From assembly GCF_014180685.1 (NCBI RefSeq), contig NZ_JACEHF010000017.1, positions 1 to 43,466 of the forward strand: a stretch of 43,466 nucleotides of DNA. Reading direction: 5' to 3'. Under the pieces are notes generated by a model, which made no database searches, was not told the DNA's origin, and saw only the letters and a list, made by a program, of their open reading frames with translations. Below, piece after piece: positions 19,561-27,223 of this stretch. Both the position numbers and the translations under genes were made by a program. The DNA is from Nocardioides pelophilus (lineage in GTDB: Bacteria; Actinomycetota; Actinomycetes; Propionibacteriales; Nocardioidaceae). Positions within the stretch are counted from its first letter, which is position 1. Each line of letters begins with the position of its first letter.

Positions 19561-20622
19561 TCAGCCGCGCCGCCGACGCGCCGCGCCCGCCGCGTAGTTG
19601 GCCAGGGCTGTGATCGACGCCTCAGCGACCGCCGCTTCGTCGTACGGCGGAAGCGGGCGCGCGCTGGTCTCGTCGGGCACCAGTGCGTCGAGGTCGCCGT
19701 GGACCGGGTAGCCGCGCTCCCGGACGGTGGCGACGGTCCGCCGGGCGTGCTCCTGCACCCAGCCGAGGTGCTCCGGCGGCAGGGTCAGCTTCGGGCTCGC
19801 GCTGCGGGCCAGGACGCCGTGCGCGAACGGCCACCGGACCGCCTCGGTGTAGTCCGACTTGTAGTCGGGAAGCCGGTCGCCGAGGGCGGCGTTGACCCGC
19901 CGGAACACCTCGGACTCGACGACCCCGAACGAGGCGTTGACCGACCCCTTCGGGCGGGTGACGGCCGAGCTGGGGAAGCCCACCACCTCGCCCATCAGGT
20001 CGAAGACGCCCTCCGGATCCTGGGAGTACGACGGGACGACGATCAGGTGCATCCGGGACGGGTCGACCGCCCGCCCCCAGCGGTCGAGGATGTCGATCGG
20101 GTCCTGACGGCGCCAGAACTGCTCGGCCCACGTCCCCCGCCGCTCGCGCACGTCGTCCAGGAACGTCGGGTAGCTGTCGGCGAGCCGGTGCTTGAGGAAC
20201 TGCTGGTAGTCCGACGGCACCTGCTGCGTCCAGTCGCGCACGGTCAGCACCACGTGGAGGTCGACGTCCGCCTCGTCGCAGAGCGCCGCGATGGTGTCGA
20301 CGTCCTCGGGGCGCACCTCGGCGAGGTCCTCGTTGCTGACCAGCAGCACGTCACCCGCGGTCTCGCGGATGGTCGCGGGCACCTTGCGCAGCGCCGGGGC
20401 GCGGTGCTCGCCCGCGAAGCCCTCGACCGGGCGCCAGCCGAGCGGACGCAGCAGGCCGGCGATGTGGGCGGGCCGCCCGACGTACGGGAGCCCGACCCCT
20501 TCGCCGGCGAGCTCGTCGACGGACATCCAGAGGCCCGCCTGGAGCGACGACGTGCCGGTCTTGCTGCAGCCGACGTGCATCCACAACGGGCGGCGTCCGG
20601 GGGCGTCCGGTTGATGGGTCAC
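19561..20622 (-). CDS. Sulfotransferase-like protein, paralogue A
   Basis: From the GTG at 20622 the protein has 353 residues. It opens W-M-H-V-G-C-S-K-T-G-T-S-S-L-Q (K21 to Q28), the 5'-phosphosulfate-binding loop of PAPS-dependent sulfotransferases. VVLTVRDWTQQVPSDYQQ follows, matching the region of the 3'-phosphate site. It is clearly homologous to the protein at 21582: both share the loop, the VPS(D/E)(Y/W)QQ segment, DI(L/V)(D/E)RWG and V(F/V)RRVN(A/T)(A/V)LGDRLP. It is divergent, with 52 bases between, from a glycosyltransferase gene. Carbohydrate sulfation is an inference; no substrate is visible. Confidence 0.75.
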   Translation of the reverse strand: MTHQPDAPGRRPLWMHVGCSKTGTSSLQAGLWMSVDELAGEGVGLPYVGRPAHIAGLLRPLGWRPVEGFAGEHRAPALRKVPATIRETAGDVLLVSNEDLAEVRPEDVDTIAALCDEADVDLHVVLTVRDWTQQVPSDYQQFLKHRLADSYPTFLDDVRERRGTWAEQFWRRQDPIDILDRWGRAVDPSRMHLIVVPSYSQDPEGVFDLMGEVVGFPSSAVTRPKGSVNASFGVVESEVFRRVNAALGDRLPDYKSDYTEAVRWPFAHGVLARSASPKLTLPPEHLGWVQEHARRTVATVRERGYPVHGDLDALVPDETSARPLPPYDEAAVAEASITALANYAAGAARRRRG

Positions 20623-20674
20623 GCGCGTTAGCGTGCCAGACTTCCGACCGCAGACGAGCGAGAGAGGGGGCGGG

Positions 20675-21565
20675 ATGGGCTCGACCACGCAGCGACCGGA
20701 GGTCGCCGTGATCACCATGGCGCGCGACGAGGGTGACCTGCTGCCGCTGTGGGTGTCCCACTACGCACGCCACGTCGGCATCGACAACCTGGTGGTGCTG
20801 GACGACAACTCGGTCGACGGGTCGACCGAGGGGCTGGGCTGCACCGTGCACCGGGTGCCGGAGCTCAAGGGGGGCCTCGACTTCGAGCCGGTGCGGATGC
20901 GGCTGATGAACGGCCTCGCCTCCGGCCTGTTGGCGGTCTACGACTACGTGGTGTTCGTCGACGTCGACGAGTTCCTGGTGACCGACCCCGACGTCTACCC
21001 GACCCTGCCCGACCTGCTCGAGGACCGCGGCCGCCCGGAGGCGATCGGCGCGATGGGCCTCAACGTGGTGCACGTCCCGAGCGCCGAGCCGGAGCCGCTC
21101 GACCTGGGCCGTCCCCTGCTCGAGCAGCGCAGCTTCGCCAAGTTCACGCCGCTGATGTGCAAGCCGTCGGTCAAGCGGATCAACGCGGGCTGGGCGGTGT
21201 CGTCACACGGGCTGAAGGCGCCGTACTCCATCGACCCCGAGCTGTTCATGCTCCACCTCAAGTTCGCCGACCGGTCCCGGCTCGCGGAGGTCGCCGCGCT
21301 CCGCAACGCGGTCAGCAAGGCGGACGGCCGGGCGGAGGAGGCCAGCTGGGGCAGGGCGGCCGACGAGGTGCTGGCGGTCTTCGACCAGGTCGTCGCCGAC
21401 GTCGACCCCGCCGCCGTACCCGAGTTCGACCCCGCCTCCGTCGACCTCGACGAGATGGTGATCTTCCTCAACGGCCGGCATCGCACCCCGAAGCAGGGCC
21501 AGATCGCCGCGCTGCGCAAGCAGCCGCTGGTGCGGATCCCGACCCGGATCTCCGGGGCCCTGTGA
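20675..21565 (+). CDS. Glycosyltransferase (GT2/GT92-like)
   Basis: The ATG at 20675 follows a purine-rich GAGAGGGGGCGGG site; 296 residues. The N-terminus VAVITMARDEGDLLPLWVSHYARHVGIDNLVVLDDNS is typical of DUF4422/GT92-like glycosyltransferases, which act at a bent nucleotide-sugar fold. The metal-binding D-x-D is at D96-V-D98, in VFVDVDEFL. Conserved residues K-F-A-D-R-S-R and L-H-L-K follow. There is no signal peptide or membrane helix, so it acts on the cytoplasmic side. It lies between two sulfotransferase-like genes and its stop is separated by 16 bases from the next start. Confidence 0.85.
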   Translation: MGSTTQRPEVAVITMARDEGDLLPLWVSHYARHVGIDNLVVLDDNSVDGSTEGLGCTVHRVPELKGGLDFEPVRMRLMNGLASGLLAVYDYVVFVDVDEFLVTDPDVYPTLPDLLEDRGRPEAIGAMGLNVVHVPSAEPEPLDLGRPLLEQRSFAKFTPLMCKPSVKRINAGWAVSSHGLKAPYSIDPELFMLHLKFADRSRLAEVAALRNAVSKADGRAEEASWGRAADEVLAVFDQVVADVDPAAVPEFDPASVDLDEMVIFLNGRHRTPKQGQIAALRKQPLVRIPTRISGAL

Positions 21566-21584
21566 TGTCGGGGGCCCTGTGATG
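21554..21584. repeat. 17-bp tandem duplication over a stop/start junction
   Basis: GGGGCCCTGTGATG occurs at 21554-21567 and again at 21571-21584, a 17-base period. The first copy contains the glycosyltransferase TGA, overlapping an ATG; the second holds the ATG used by the next gene. It looks like a small duplication of an original GTGATG overlap. Confidence 0.85.
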
Positions 21585-22703
21585 GCGGGGGCGAGGAGGG
21601 TCTACCTCCACGTCGGCGCCCGCAAGAGCGGCACGACCTCGCTCCAGCAGGCGCTGATCGCGTCGGCCGGCGTCCTCGACGAGCACGGCGTGCACCTGCT
21701 GCTGCCCGACCGCGAGGTCGCCCGGCGGCAGCTGATGGAGCCGCTGCGCACCCTGCGCTCCGCCGACACCGCCGAGGCCCGCGAGGGCGTGCGCGCCGCC
21801 GTGCGCGCCCTGCGCGAGGAGATCGAGGCGCACGACGCCGCGACCCACCTGCTGTCCGTCGAGACGCTCGCGGAGATGCCGCGCACGGTCACCGACCTGG
21901 TGGTCGAGGGGCTGGCCGGGCTCGAGGTGCACGTCGTGGTCACGGCGCGGCACTGGGGTCTCACCGTCCCGTCGGAGTGGCAGCAGGGCGTGAAGAGCCG
22001 GCTCAAGATCACGCTCCCCGACTTCGTCACCGCGATCCAGGAGCGCGGCGACGCCGCGGCTGGGTTCCTGGCGCGGCAGGACGTCCCCGACATCGTCGAG
22101 CGGTGGGGGTCGCTGCTGCCTCGTGACCAGGTCCACGTGGTGGCGGTGCCACCGCGGTCGACGACCGGAGCGACCTTGGTCGACCTGTTCTGCGGCGTCG
22201 TCGGGTTCGACCCGGAGCTGCTGGAGATGCCCGGCGGCGACCTCAACACGTCGCTCTCGCTCGGCCAGGCCGAGCTGGTCCGCCGGGTGAACACGGTCCT
22301 GGGCGACCGGCTGCCGCTGACGGGCGGCCACTACCAGGAGGCCATCAGGCGATGGGTGGTCCGGGGCGGCCTGATGAAGCAGGAGCGCTCCTCGATCCGG
22401 CTGCCGACGGAGTGCGCCGCGTGGGCCGTGGCAGAGGCTCAGCGTCAGCTCGACGCGATCCTCGCCAGTGGCTTCGACCTGGTCGGCCGGGCCGAGGACC
22501 TGCTCCCGGCCGCCGACGCCCCGACCGGACCGCTCGAGGTCAGTGACGAGGAGATCGCCCGGGTGGCGGTCGAGACGATCGCCGACCTCGCCGACCGCCA
22601 CGTCGCTCAGGTCCACCAGCTGGAGGAGCGCTACGAGGCGTTGCGGGCCGAGGTGCGGCAGCTCCGGGCGGCCGCGCGCCGCAAGGCCCGCAAGGGAAGC
22701 TGA
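21582..22703 (+). CDS. Sulfotransferase-like protein, paralogue B
   Basis: This 373-residue protein has the phosphosulfate loop Y-L-H-V-G-A-R-K-S-G-T-T-S-L-Q (K15 to Q22) and VVVTARHWGLTVPSEWQQ further on, both paralogous to the gene at 19561-20622. The C-terminus is a basic coiled coil (V-H-Q-L-E-E-R-Y-E-A-L-R-A-E-V-R-Q-L-R) absent from paralogue A, which might mediate oligomerisation. There is no signal peptide. It is probably co-transcribed with the glycosyltransferase upstream. The start at 21582 is chosen over the GTG at 21579 because M-A-G-A-R-R fits paralogue A better; both are possible. Confidence 0.75.
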   Translation: MAGARRVYLHVGARKSGTTSLQQALIASAGVLDEHGVHLLLPDREVARRQLMEPLRTLRSADTAEAREGVRAAVRALREEIEAHDAATHLLSVETLAEMPRTVTDLVVEGLAGLEVHVVVTARHWGLTVPSEWQQGVKSRLKITLPDFVTAIQERGDAAAGFLARQDVPDIVERWGSLLPRDQVHVVAVPPRSTTGATLVDLFCGVVGFDPELLEMPGGDLNTSLSLGQAELVRRVNTVLGDRLPLTGGHYQEAIRRWVVRGGLMKQERSSIRLPTECAAWAVAEAQRQLDAILASGFDLVGRAEDLLPAADAPTGPLEVSDEEIARVAVETIADLADRHVAQVHQLEERYEALRAEVRQLRAAARRKARKGS

Positions 22704-22776
22704 TATCCGCTGGTCATCGCTTGGGTCGCGTGTCAGGGTGGATGGACCATTCCGGTTCACGCGAGAAGGAGCAGCC

Positions 22777-22959
22777 ATGGCTGAGCAGGACCCCAACGAG
22801 GACCTGAAGGCGAAGATGCGGGCCGCGCTCGACCGCAAGAACAACCGGGAGCAGGGCGTCCACGCCGACGGTCCGGTCCAGGAGAAGGCGCACGGCTCGG
22901 AGGTCGTCGGCGGCGCCCCGAAGATGCACCGCCGCAAGGCCGGCGGCGGGGGTTCGTAG
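22777..22959 (+). CDS. DUF5302 small protein
   Basis: This 60-residue, highly charged protein (M-A-E-Q-D-P-N-E-D-L-K-A-K-M-R-A-A-L-D-R-K) ends K-M-H-R-R-K-A-G-G-G-G-S. The sequence matches the actinobacterial DUF5302 pattern, of unknown function. AAGGAG lies six bases before the ATG. It is probably disordered apart from an N-terminal helix. Confidence 0.85.
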   Translation: MAEQDPNEDLKAKMRAALDRKNNREQGVHADGPVQEKAHGSEVVGGAPKMHRRKAGGGGS

Positions 22960-22967
22960 ACCGGGGC

Positions 22968-22999
22968 TTGACCCTGACGCAGCGTCAACCTTCCACGAT
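22968..22999 (+). promoter_or_regulatory. MerR-type operator and promoter of the ABC exporter operon
   Basis: TTGACC (22968-22973) and CACGAT (22994-22999) are 20 bases apart, the overlong spacer typical of MerR-controlled promoters. The spacer holds a perfect palindrome TGACGC-A-GCGTCA at 22975-22987. The -10 ends six bases before the ATG at 23006, so the message may be leaderless. The regulator is probably the MerR protein encoded third in the operon. Confidence 0.7.
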
Positions 23000-23005
23000 G
23001 GGTTC

Positions 23006-23923
23006 ATGACCAATCGAACCCCTGCGATCGAGGTTGCCGGACTGCGCAAGTCGTACGGCGACCTCACCGTCCTCGACGGCGTCGACCTGACCGTTCCCGA
23101 GGGCACGGTGCACGCGCTGCTGGGCCCCAACGGCGCCGGCAAGACCACCGTCGTCAACATCTGCTCGACCCTGCTGTCCGCCGACGCGGGCGTGGTCCGC
23201 GTCGCCAGTCTCGACGTGATCACCGAGTCCGACCGGGTCCGGTCCGTGATCGGTGTGACCGGCCAGTTCTCAGCGATCGACGAGCTGCTCACCGGCCGGG
23301 AGAACCTGCGGCTGATGGCCGACCTGGCCCACCTCGACCGGGCGACGGTGGCCGCGAGCGTCGACGCGCTGCTCGAGCGTCTCGACCTCGGTGATGCCGC
23401 CGACCGGCGTGCTCAGACCTACTCGGGCGGCATGAAGCGGCGCCTCGACCTGGCGATGACCCTGATCACCCGGCCCCGGTTGATCTTCCTGGACGAGCCG
23501 ACCACCGGTCTCGACCCGCGCAGCCGTCGCGAGGTGTGGGCCATCGTGCGCGAGCAGGTGGCGGACGGGGTGACCGTGCTGCTGACGACGCAGTACCTCG
23601 AGGAGGCCGACGCGCTCGCCGACCGGGTCGCCGTGCTCGACGGTGGCCGGCTGGTGGCCGAGGGCACGCCCGCCGAGCTGAAGCGGCAGGTTCCCGGCGG
23701 TCACGTGCAGGTCGAGTTCACCGACGGGCGCAGCGAGCGGATCGCCAGCGACGGCAGCGTCGCCTCGCTGCGCCGGATCCTCGACGGACTCGACGACCGC
23801 GAGGTCGCGGGCGTGACCGTCGGGACCGCCGACCTCGATGACGTCTTCCTGGCGCTCACCGGCCACCCGACTGTGGATCCCGGAAACGACGCGGAGGCCG
23901 ACGCCCAGGGGGTGCTCGCATGA
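23006..23923 (+). CDS. ABC transporter ATP-binding protein (DrrA-like)
   Basis: This 305-residue ATPase has Walker A at residues 40-47 (GPNGAGKT), the signature YSGGMKRRLDLA from residue 139 and Walker B ending D163-E164 within LIFLDEPTTGLDPRSR. A C-terminal extension (about 210-305) follows, as in daunorubicin-resistance DrrA proteins. It should drive a type-2 exporter with the permease encoded next, whose start it overlaps by four bases. The substrate is unknown. Confidence 0.93.
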   Translation: MTNRTPAIEVAGLRKSYGDLTVLDGVDLTVPEGTVHALLGPNGAGKTTVVNICSTLLSADAGVVRVASLDVITESDRVRSVIGVTGQFSAIDELLTGRENLRLMADLAHLDRATVAASVDALLERLDLGDAADRRAQTYSGGMKRRLDLAMTLITRPRLIFLDEPTTGLDPRSRREVWAIVREQVADGVTVLLTTQYLEEADALADRVAVLDGGRLVAEGTPAELKRQVPGGHVQVEFTDGRSERIASDGSVASLRRILDGLDDREVAGVTVGTADLDDVFLALTGHPTVDPGNDAEADAQGVLA

Positions 23924-24714
23924 GCACGACGTACGTCGTCCGCGACTCCGTGACCATGCTGCGGCGCAACCTGCTGCACTGGGAGCGCTACCCGTCCCTG
24001 GCGATCATGCTGGTCGCCCAGCCGATCCTGTTCCTGCTCCTGTTCGTCTACGTCTTCGGCGGCACCTTGGGCGCCGGGCTTCCCGGCGTCCCGGGCGGGG
24101 GCGATCGCACCGACTACCTGGGCTACATCACTCCCGGGATCCTGATCATGGCCGTGGCCAGCGTGGCTCTCGGCACCGCGATCTCGGTGGCGATGGACAT
24201 GAGTGGCGGCATCATCGCCCGGTTCCGGACCATGGACATCGCGAAGGTCTCGGTGCTCACCGGCCACGTGCTGGGTGCGGTGATCAAGACCCTGCTGACC
24301 ACCGTGATCACGCTGGCGGTCGCCGTCCTGCTGGGCTACCGCTCCGACGCAGGGGTGGGTGAGTGGCTGGCGGCGTTCGGGGTGATCCTGCTCCTCGCCT
24401 TCGCGCTGACCTGGCTCACCGTGGCCATGGGGCTGGCCGCGGACAGCGTCGAGACAGCGAGCAACACGCCGATGTTCCTGGTGCTGCTCCCGTTCATCAG
24501 CAGCGGGTTCGTGCCCACCGACGAGATGCCGTGGGGCCTGCGGCACTTCGCGGAGCACCAGCCGTTCACGCCGATGATCGACAGCCTCCGGGCGCTGACC
24601 TCCGGCGCCTCGCCCGGGTCGGACCTGTGGCTGGCGATCGCCTGGTGCCTGCTCATCGCGCTGGCCGGATACCTCTGGGCGCGTCGCCAGTACACCAAGG
24701 TTCCGGCACGCTGA
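23920..24714 (+). CDS. ABC-2 type exporter permease (DrrB-like)
   Basis: This 264-residue protein has about six membrane segments, starting after M-L-R-R-N-L-L-H-W-E-R-Y-P and including LAIMLVAQPILFLLLFVYVF near residues 27-46. The P-G-I-L-I-M-A-V-A and F-I-S-S-G-F-V-P-T-D-E-M-P motifs are typical of ABC2_membrane/DrrB permeases. It overlaps the ATPase gene (ATGA) and is followed after four bases by the MerR gene. Confidence 0.92.
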   Translation: MSTTYVVRDSVTMLRRNLLHWERYPSLAIMLVAQPILFLLLFVYVFGGTLGAGLPGVPGGGDRTDYLGYITPGILIMAVASVALGTAISVAMDMSGGIIARFRTMDIAKVSVLTGHVLGAVIKTLLTTVITLAVAVLLGYRSDAGVGEWLAAFGVILLLAFALTWLTVAMGLAADSVETASNTPMFLVLLPFISSGFVPTDEMPWGLRHFAEHQPFTPMIDSLRALTSGASPGSDLWLAIAWCLLIALAGYLWARRQYTKVPAR

Positions 24715-24718
24715 TCCC

Positions 24719-25498
24719 ATGCTGACCATCGGTGAGCTCGCGTCGTACGCCGGCGTCACGGTGCGTGCCGTGCGGCACTACCACGCCAAGGGGCTGCTGC
24801 CGGAGCCGGAACGTGACCACTCGGGCTACCGGCGGTACGACGCCGCGGCGGTCGTGGAGCTGATCCGGATCCGCACCCTCGCCGATGCCGGCGTACCGCT
24901 GTCGCGGGTCAAGCAGCTGCTCGCTGCCGGGGACGAGGAGTTCGGCGCGGCGGTCGAGGAGATCGACCGCCGGCTGCGGGCCGAGATCCGGGAGCGGCAG
25001 CGACACCGGGAGCGGATGGCCCGTCTCGCGGCCGGGGAGAGCCTCGCCCTGCCGGCGGAGGCGGTCGCCTACCTCGACCGGCTCCGGGAGCTGGGGATCC
25101 CGGAACGCATGATCGAGGGCGAGCGGGATGCCTGGATCCTGGTCGCGGCGCACCTGCCGGAGCGGATGGAGCTGTACATCCGGAGCAAGCGGGACCAGCT
25201 CGACGACCCTGCGGTGGTCGAGTTCTACCGCGACCTGGACGAGATGATCGACTGGGCGCCCGGCGACCCCAGGCTCCCGGCGCTGGCCGACCGGATCGTC
25301 GCGCAGCTCGAGTCGGTCGACGAGGCGGAGTGGGAGGCGTTCGCGGCCGACGGCGGGATGTCCGAGGACCTCGTGGCCCTGCTCGACTCGATGTTCGTCG
25401 GCCAGGTGCCGGTCGCACGCGAGCTGATGCGGCTGGTCGAGGAGCGGGGCTGGGCCGGCTGGACGAAGCTCGAACGCGTGGACCGGCGGCAGGCCTGA
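24719..25498 (+). CDS. MerR family transcriptional regulator
   Basis: The N-terminal 70 residues form a MerR winged helix: LTIGELASYAGVTVRAVRHYHAKGLLPEPERD followed by S-G-Y-R-R-Y-D. The long C-terminal region (about 75-259) is helical, acidic and without TipAS or metal-binding cysteine motifs, so the inducer is probably a hydrophobic or bulky compound rather than a metal. It is third in the operon with the ABC exporter and the likely owner of the palindrome upstream of that operon, giving autoregulation. Confidence 0.9.
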   Translation: MLTIGELASYAGVTVRAVRHYHAKGLLPEPERDHSGYRRYDAAAVVELIRIRTLADAGVPLSRVKQLLAAGDEEFGAAVEEIDRRLRAEIRERQRHRERMARLAAGESLALPAEAVAYLDRLRELGIPERMIEGERDAWILVAAHLPERMELYIRSKRDQLDDPAVVEFYRDLDEMIDWAPGDPRLPALADRIVAQLESVDEAEWEAFAADGGMSEDLVALLDSMFVGQVPVARELMRLVEERGWAGWTKLERVDRRQA

Positions 25499-25511
25499 CC
25501 GCGTCACGCGG

Positions 25512-25517
25512 CAGAAT
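25512..25517 (+). promoter_or_regulatory. Possible -10 element of the MaoC gene (leaderless)
   Basis: CAGAAT ends eight bases before the GTG at 25526. A small perfect hairpin, CCGCG-tca-CGCGG at 25499-25511, sits immediately upstream, after the MerR stop. Confidence 0.4.
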
Positions 25518-25525
25518 GTCCGCCC

Positions 25526-26581
25526 GTGAGCGAGACGACTGCGTCCAAGACGAACCCGGGCAACTTCTTCGAGGACTTCACCGTCGGTCAGGTGATCGAG
25601 CACGCGACGCCGCGCACGGTGACCGAGGGTGACCGCGCGCTGTACGGCGCGCTCTACCCGACCCGGTTCGCCGTCCCGAGCTCGGCGGCGTTCGCCGCGT
25701 CGGTCGGTCTGGACCCGCACCCCGTCGAGGACCTGATCGCCTTCCACATCGCCTTCGGCAAGACCGTGCCGGACATCTCGCTCAACGCCGTGGCCAACCT
25801 CGGCTACGCCGAGCTCCGCTTCCACCAGCCCGTACGGCCGGGGGACACCCTGTCGACGCGGTCCGAGGTCATCGGCCTCAAGCAGAACTCCAACGGCAGG
25901 TCCGGCGTCGTCTACGTGCGCTCCACCGCCACCAACCAGCGTGGCGAGGTCGCGCTGGACTGGTGCCGCTGGGTCATGGTCCACAAGCGCGACCAGGAGC
26001 TGCCGGCGCCCGAGACCGTGCTGCCCGAGCTGAAGAAGACGCTCGCCCCCGAGGACCTGGTGGTGCCCGCCGGCCTCGACTTCTCGTCGTACGACTTCGC
26101 CGCCGCGGGTGAGCCGCACCGTTTCGCCGACTACGCGGTCGGCGAGCGGATCGACCACGTCGACGGCGTCACCCTGACCGACCCCGAGCACATGCTCGCC
26201 ACGCGGCTGTGGCAGAACACCGCCAAGGTGCACTTCAACACCGAGGCCCGTCCCGACGGCAACCGGCTGATCTACGGCGGTCACGTGATCTCGATGGCGC
26301 GGGCGCTGTCGTTCAACGGGCTCGCGAACGCCCAGCTGATCGCCGCCATCAACGGCGGCTCCCACGTCGCCCCCGCGTTCGCCGGCGACACCGTCTACGC
26401 CTGGTCCGAGGTGCTCGACAGCGCGGAGCTGCCCGGGAGCAACGAGAGCATCGGCGCGCTGCGCCTGCGGCTGGTCGCGACCAAGGGGCGGGACGAGTCG
26501 ATGACGCTGCGCAACGACGAGGGCAAGTACGCCGACGGCGTGCTGCTCGACCTCGACTACTGGGCCCTGATCCCGCGCTGA
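25526..26581 (+). CDS. MaoC-like dehydratase/hydratase (double hot-dog)
   Basis: This 351-residue protein has two hot-dog halves, the first at about residues 11-160 and the second from about 195. The first opens N-F-F-E-D-F-T-V-G-Q-V-I-E-H, and contains the V-R-P-G-D-T-L segment; the second has R-L-I-Y-G-G-H-V-I-S-M-A-R-A-L and A-F-A-G-D-T-V-Y-A. The length and motifs resemble mesaconyl/2-methylfumaryl-CoA hydratases and other enoyl-CoA hydratases of the MaoC clan, which add water to a CoA-bound double bond. The exact substrate is not determinable. It starts with GTG. Confidence 0.85.
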   Translation: MSETTASKTNPGNFFEDFTVGQVIEHATPRTVTEGDRALYGALYPTRFAVPSSAAFAASVGLDPHPVEDLIAFHIAFGKTVPDISLNAVANLGYAELRFHQPVRPGDTLSTRSEVIGLKQNSNGRSGVVYVRSTATNQRGEVALDWCRWVMVHKRDQELPAPETVLPELKKTLAPEDLVVPAGLDFSSYDFAAAGEPHRFADYAVGERIDHVDGVTLTDPEHMLATRLWQNTAKVHFNTEARPDGNRLIYGGHVISMARALSFNGLANAQLIAAINGGSHVAPAFAGDTVYAWSEVLDSAELPGSNESIGALRLRLVATKGRDESMTLRNDEGKYADGVLLDLDYWALIPR

Positions 26582-26592
26582 CGACCACGGTC

Positions 26593-26631
26593 GGTGGTCG
26601 AGGAGGTCGCGCCAGCGACCGTCAGGAGACC
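26593..26631. repeat. Dispersed palindromic repeat between convergent genes
   Basis: GGTGGTCGAGGAGGTCGC-GCCA-GCGACCGTCAGGAGACC resembles a repeat class common in Nocardioides-like genomes. Its core GGTCGC (26605-26610) pairs with GCGACC (26615-26620) around GCCA. On the minus strand it provides the last codons and TGA of the lipoprotein gene, and it may also serve as the terminator between the two convergent genes. Confidence 0.6.
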
Positions 26632-27110
26632 TGCACGTCGCGGATCACGTAGGTGATCTCGTCGTCCACGGCGTTCTCGACCTGGTCGACCGCCACGGAG
26701 TTCGGCCAGTCCTGGCCGTCGGGCCAGTCGACGACGACCTCGGCCGCGTCGGTGTCGTTGGCGCGCGCGATCACGTCGTTGATGGTGAGCTGCAGGTAGA
26801 CCGGCGCGTCGCTGCCCTTCTTCATCCCGTGGCCGCCCTTGGTGATGACGGCGGAGACGACCTCGCCGTCCTCGACGGTGACCAGCACCGGACCGGTGAC
26901 GGGGCAGTAGCACAGCTGCTCGAGCAGGAAGGAGTAGTCGTCCGCGTCGAGCTCGGGGTAGGTGCCCACCGTCGCCGGGTCGGTGGGCGCCGTCGTCGTC
27001 GGCGACTTCGATGCAGGGTCCCGCGCGGTGTCCCCGTCGTCGTCGCCGCTGCAGCCGGCGAGAGCGGTGATCGCGAGAACGGTGGCGGCCGCGCCGAGCA
27101 GGATCTTCAT
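26622..27110 (-). CDS. DUF6174-type lipoprotein
   Basis: This 162-residue protein has a lipoprotein signal peptide (M-K-I-L-L-G-A-A-A-T-V-L-A-I-T-A-L-A-G-C) with C20 as the lipidated cysteine. A T/P/D-rich spacer follows, then a compact domain with F-L-L-E-Q-L-C-Y-C-P-V-T-G-P-V-L-V-T-V-E-D-G and an N-D-V-I helix, which resembles DUF6174. The function is unknown; it should face the outside of the membrane. Its stop codon lies in a palindromic repeat. Confidence 0.82.
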   Translation of the reverse strand: MKILLGAAATVLAITALAGCSGDDDGDTARDPASKSPTTTAPTDPATVGTYPELDADDYSFLLEQLCYCPVTGPVLVTVEDGEVVSAVITKGGHGMKKGSDAPVYLQLTINDVIARANDTDAAEVVVDWPDGQDWPNSVAVDQVENAVDDEITYVIRDVQVS

Positions 27111-27187
27111 GGTGGTACGACGTTATCCGCTGCCGGCCGGTTCCGCCGGGCAGGCCGGGTGACAGGTCGGTCCGCCTGCCTGTCGGC

Positions 27188-27221
27188 TTGACGAGCGCGC
27201 CGAGTCACAGCACGGTGTGAC
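27188..27221 (+). promoter_or_regulatory. Promoter with overlapping palindrome before DUF6758
   Basis: TTGACG at 27188-27193 and CACGGT at 27211-27216 are 17 bases apart, and the -10 ends seven bases before the ATG at 27224, giving a leaderless message. The inverted repeat GTCACA-gcacgg-TGTGAC (27204-27221) overlaps the -10 and could be an operator. Confidence 0.5.
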
Positions 27222-27223
27222 CC

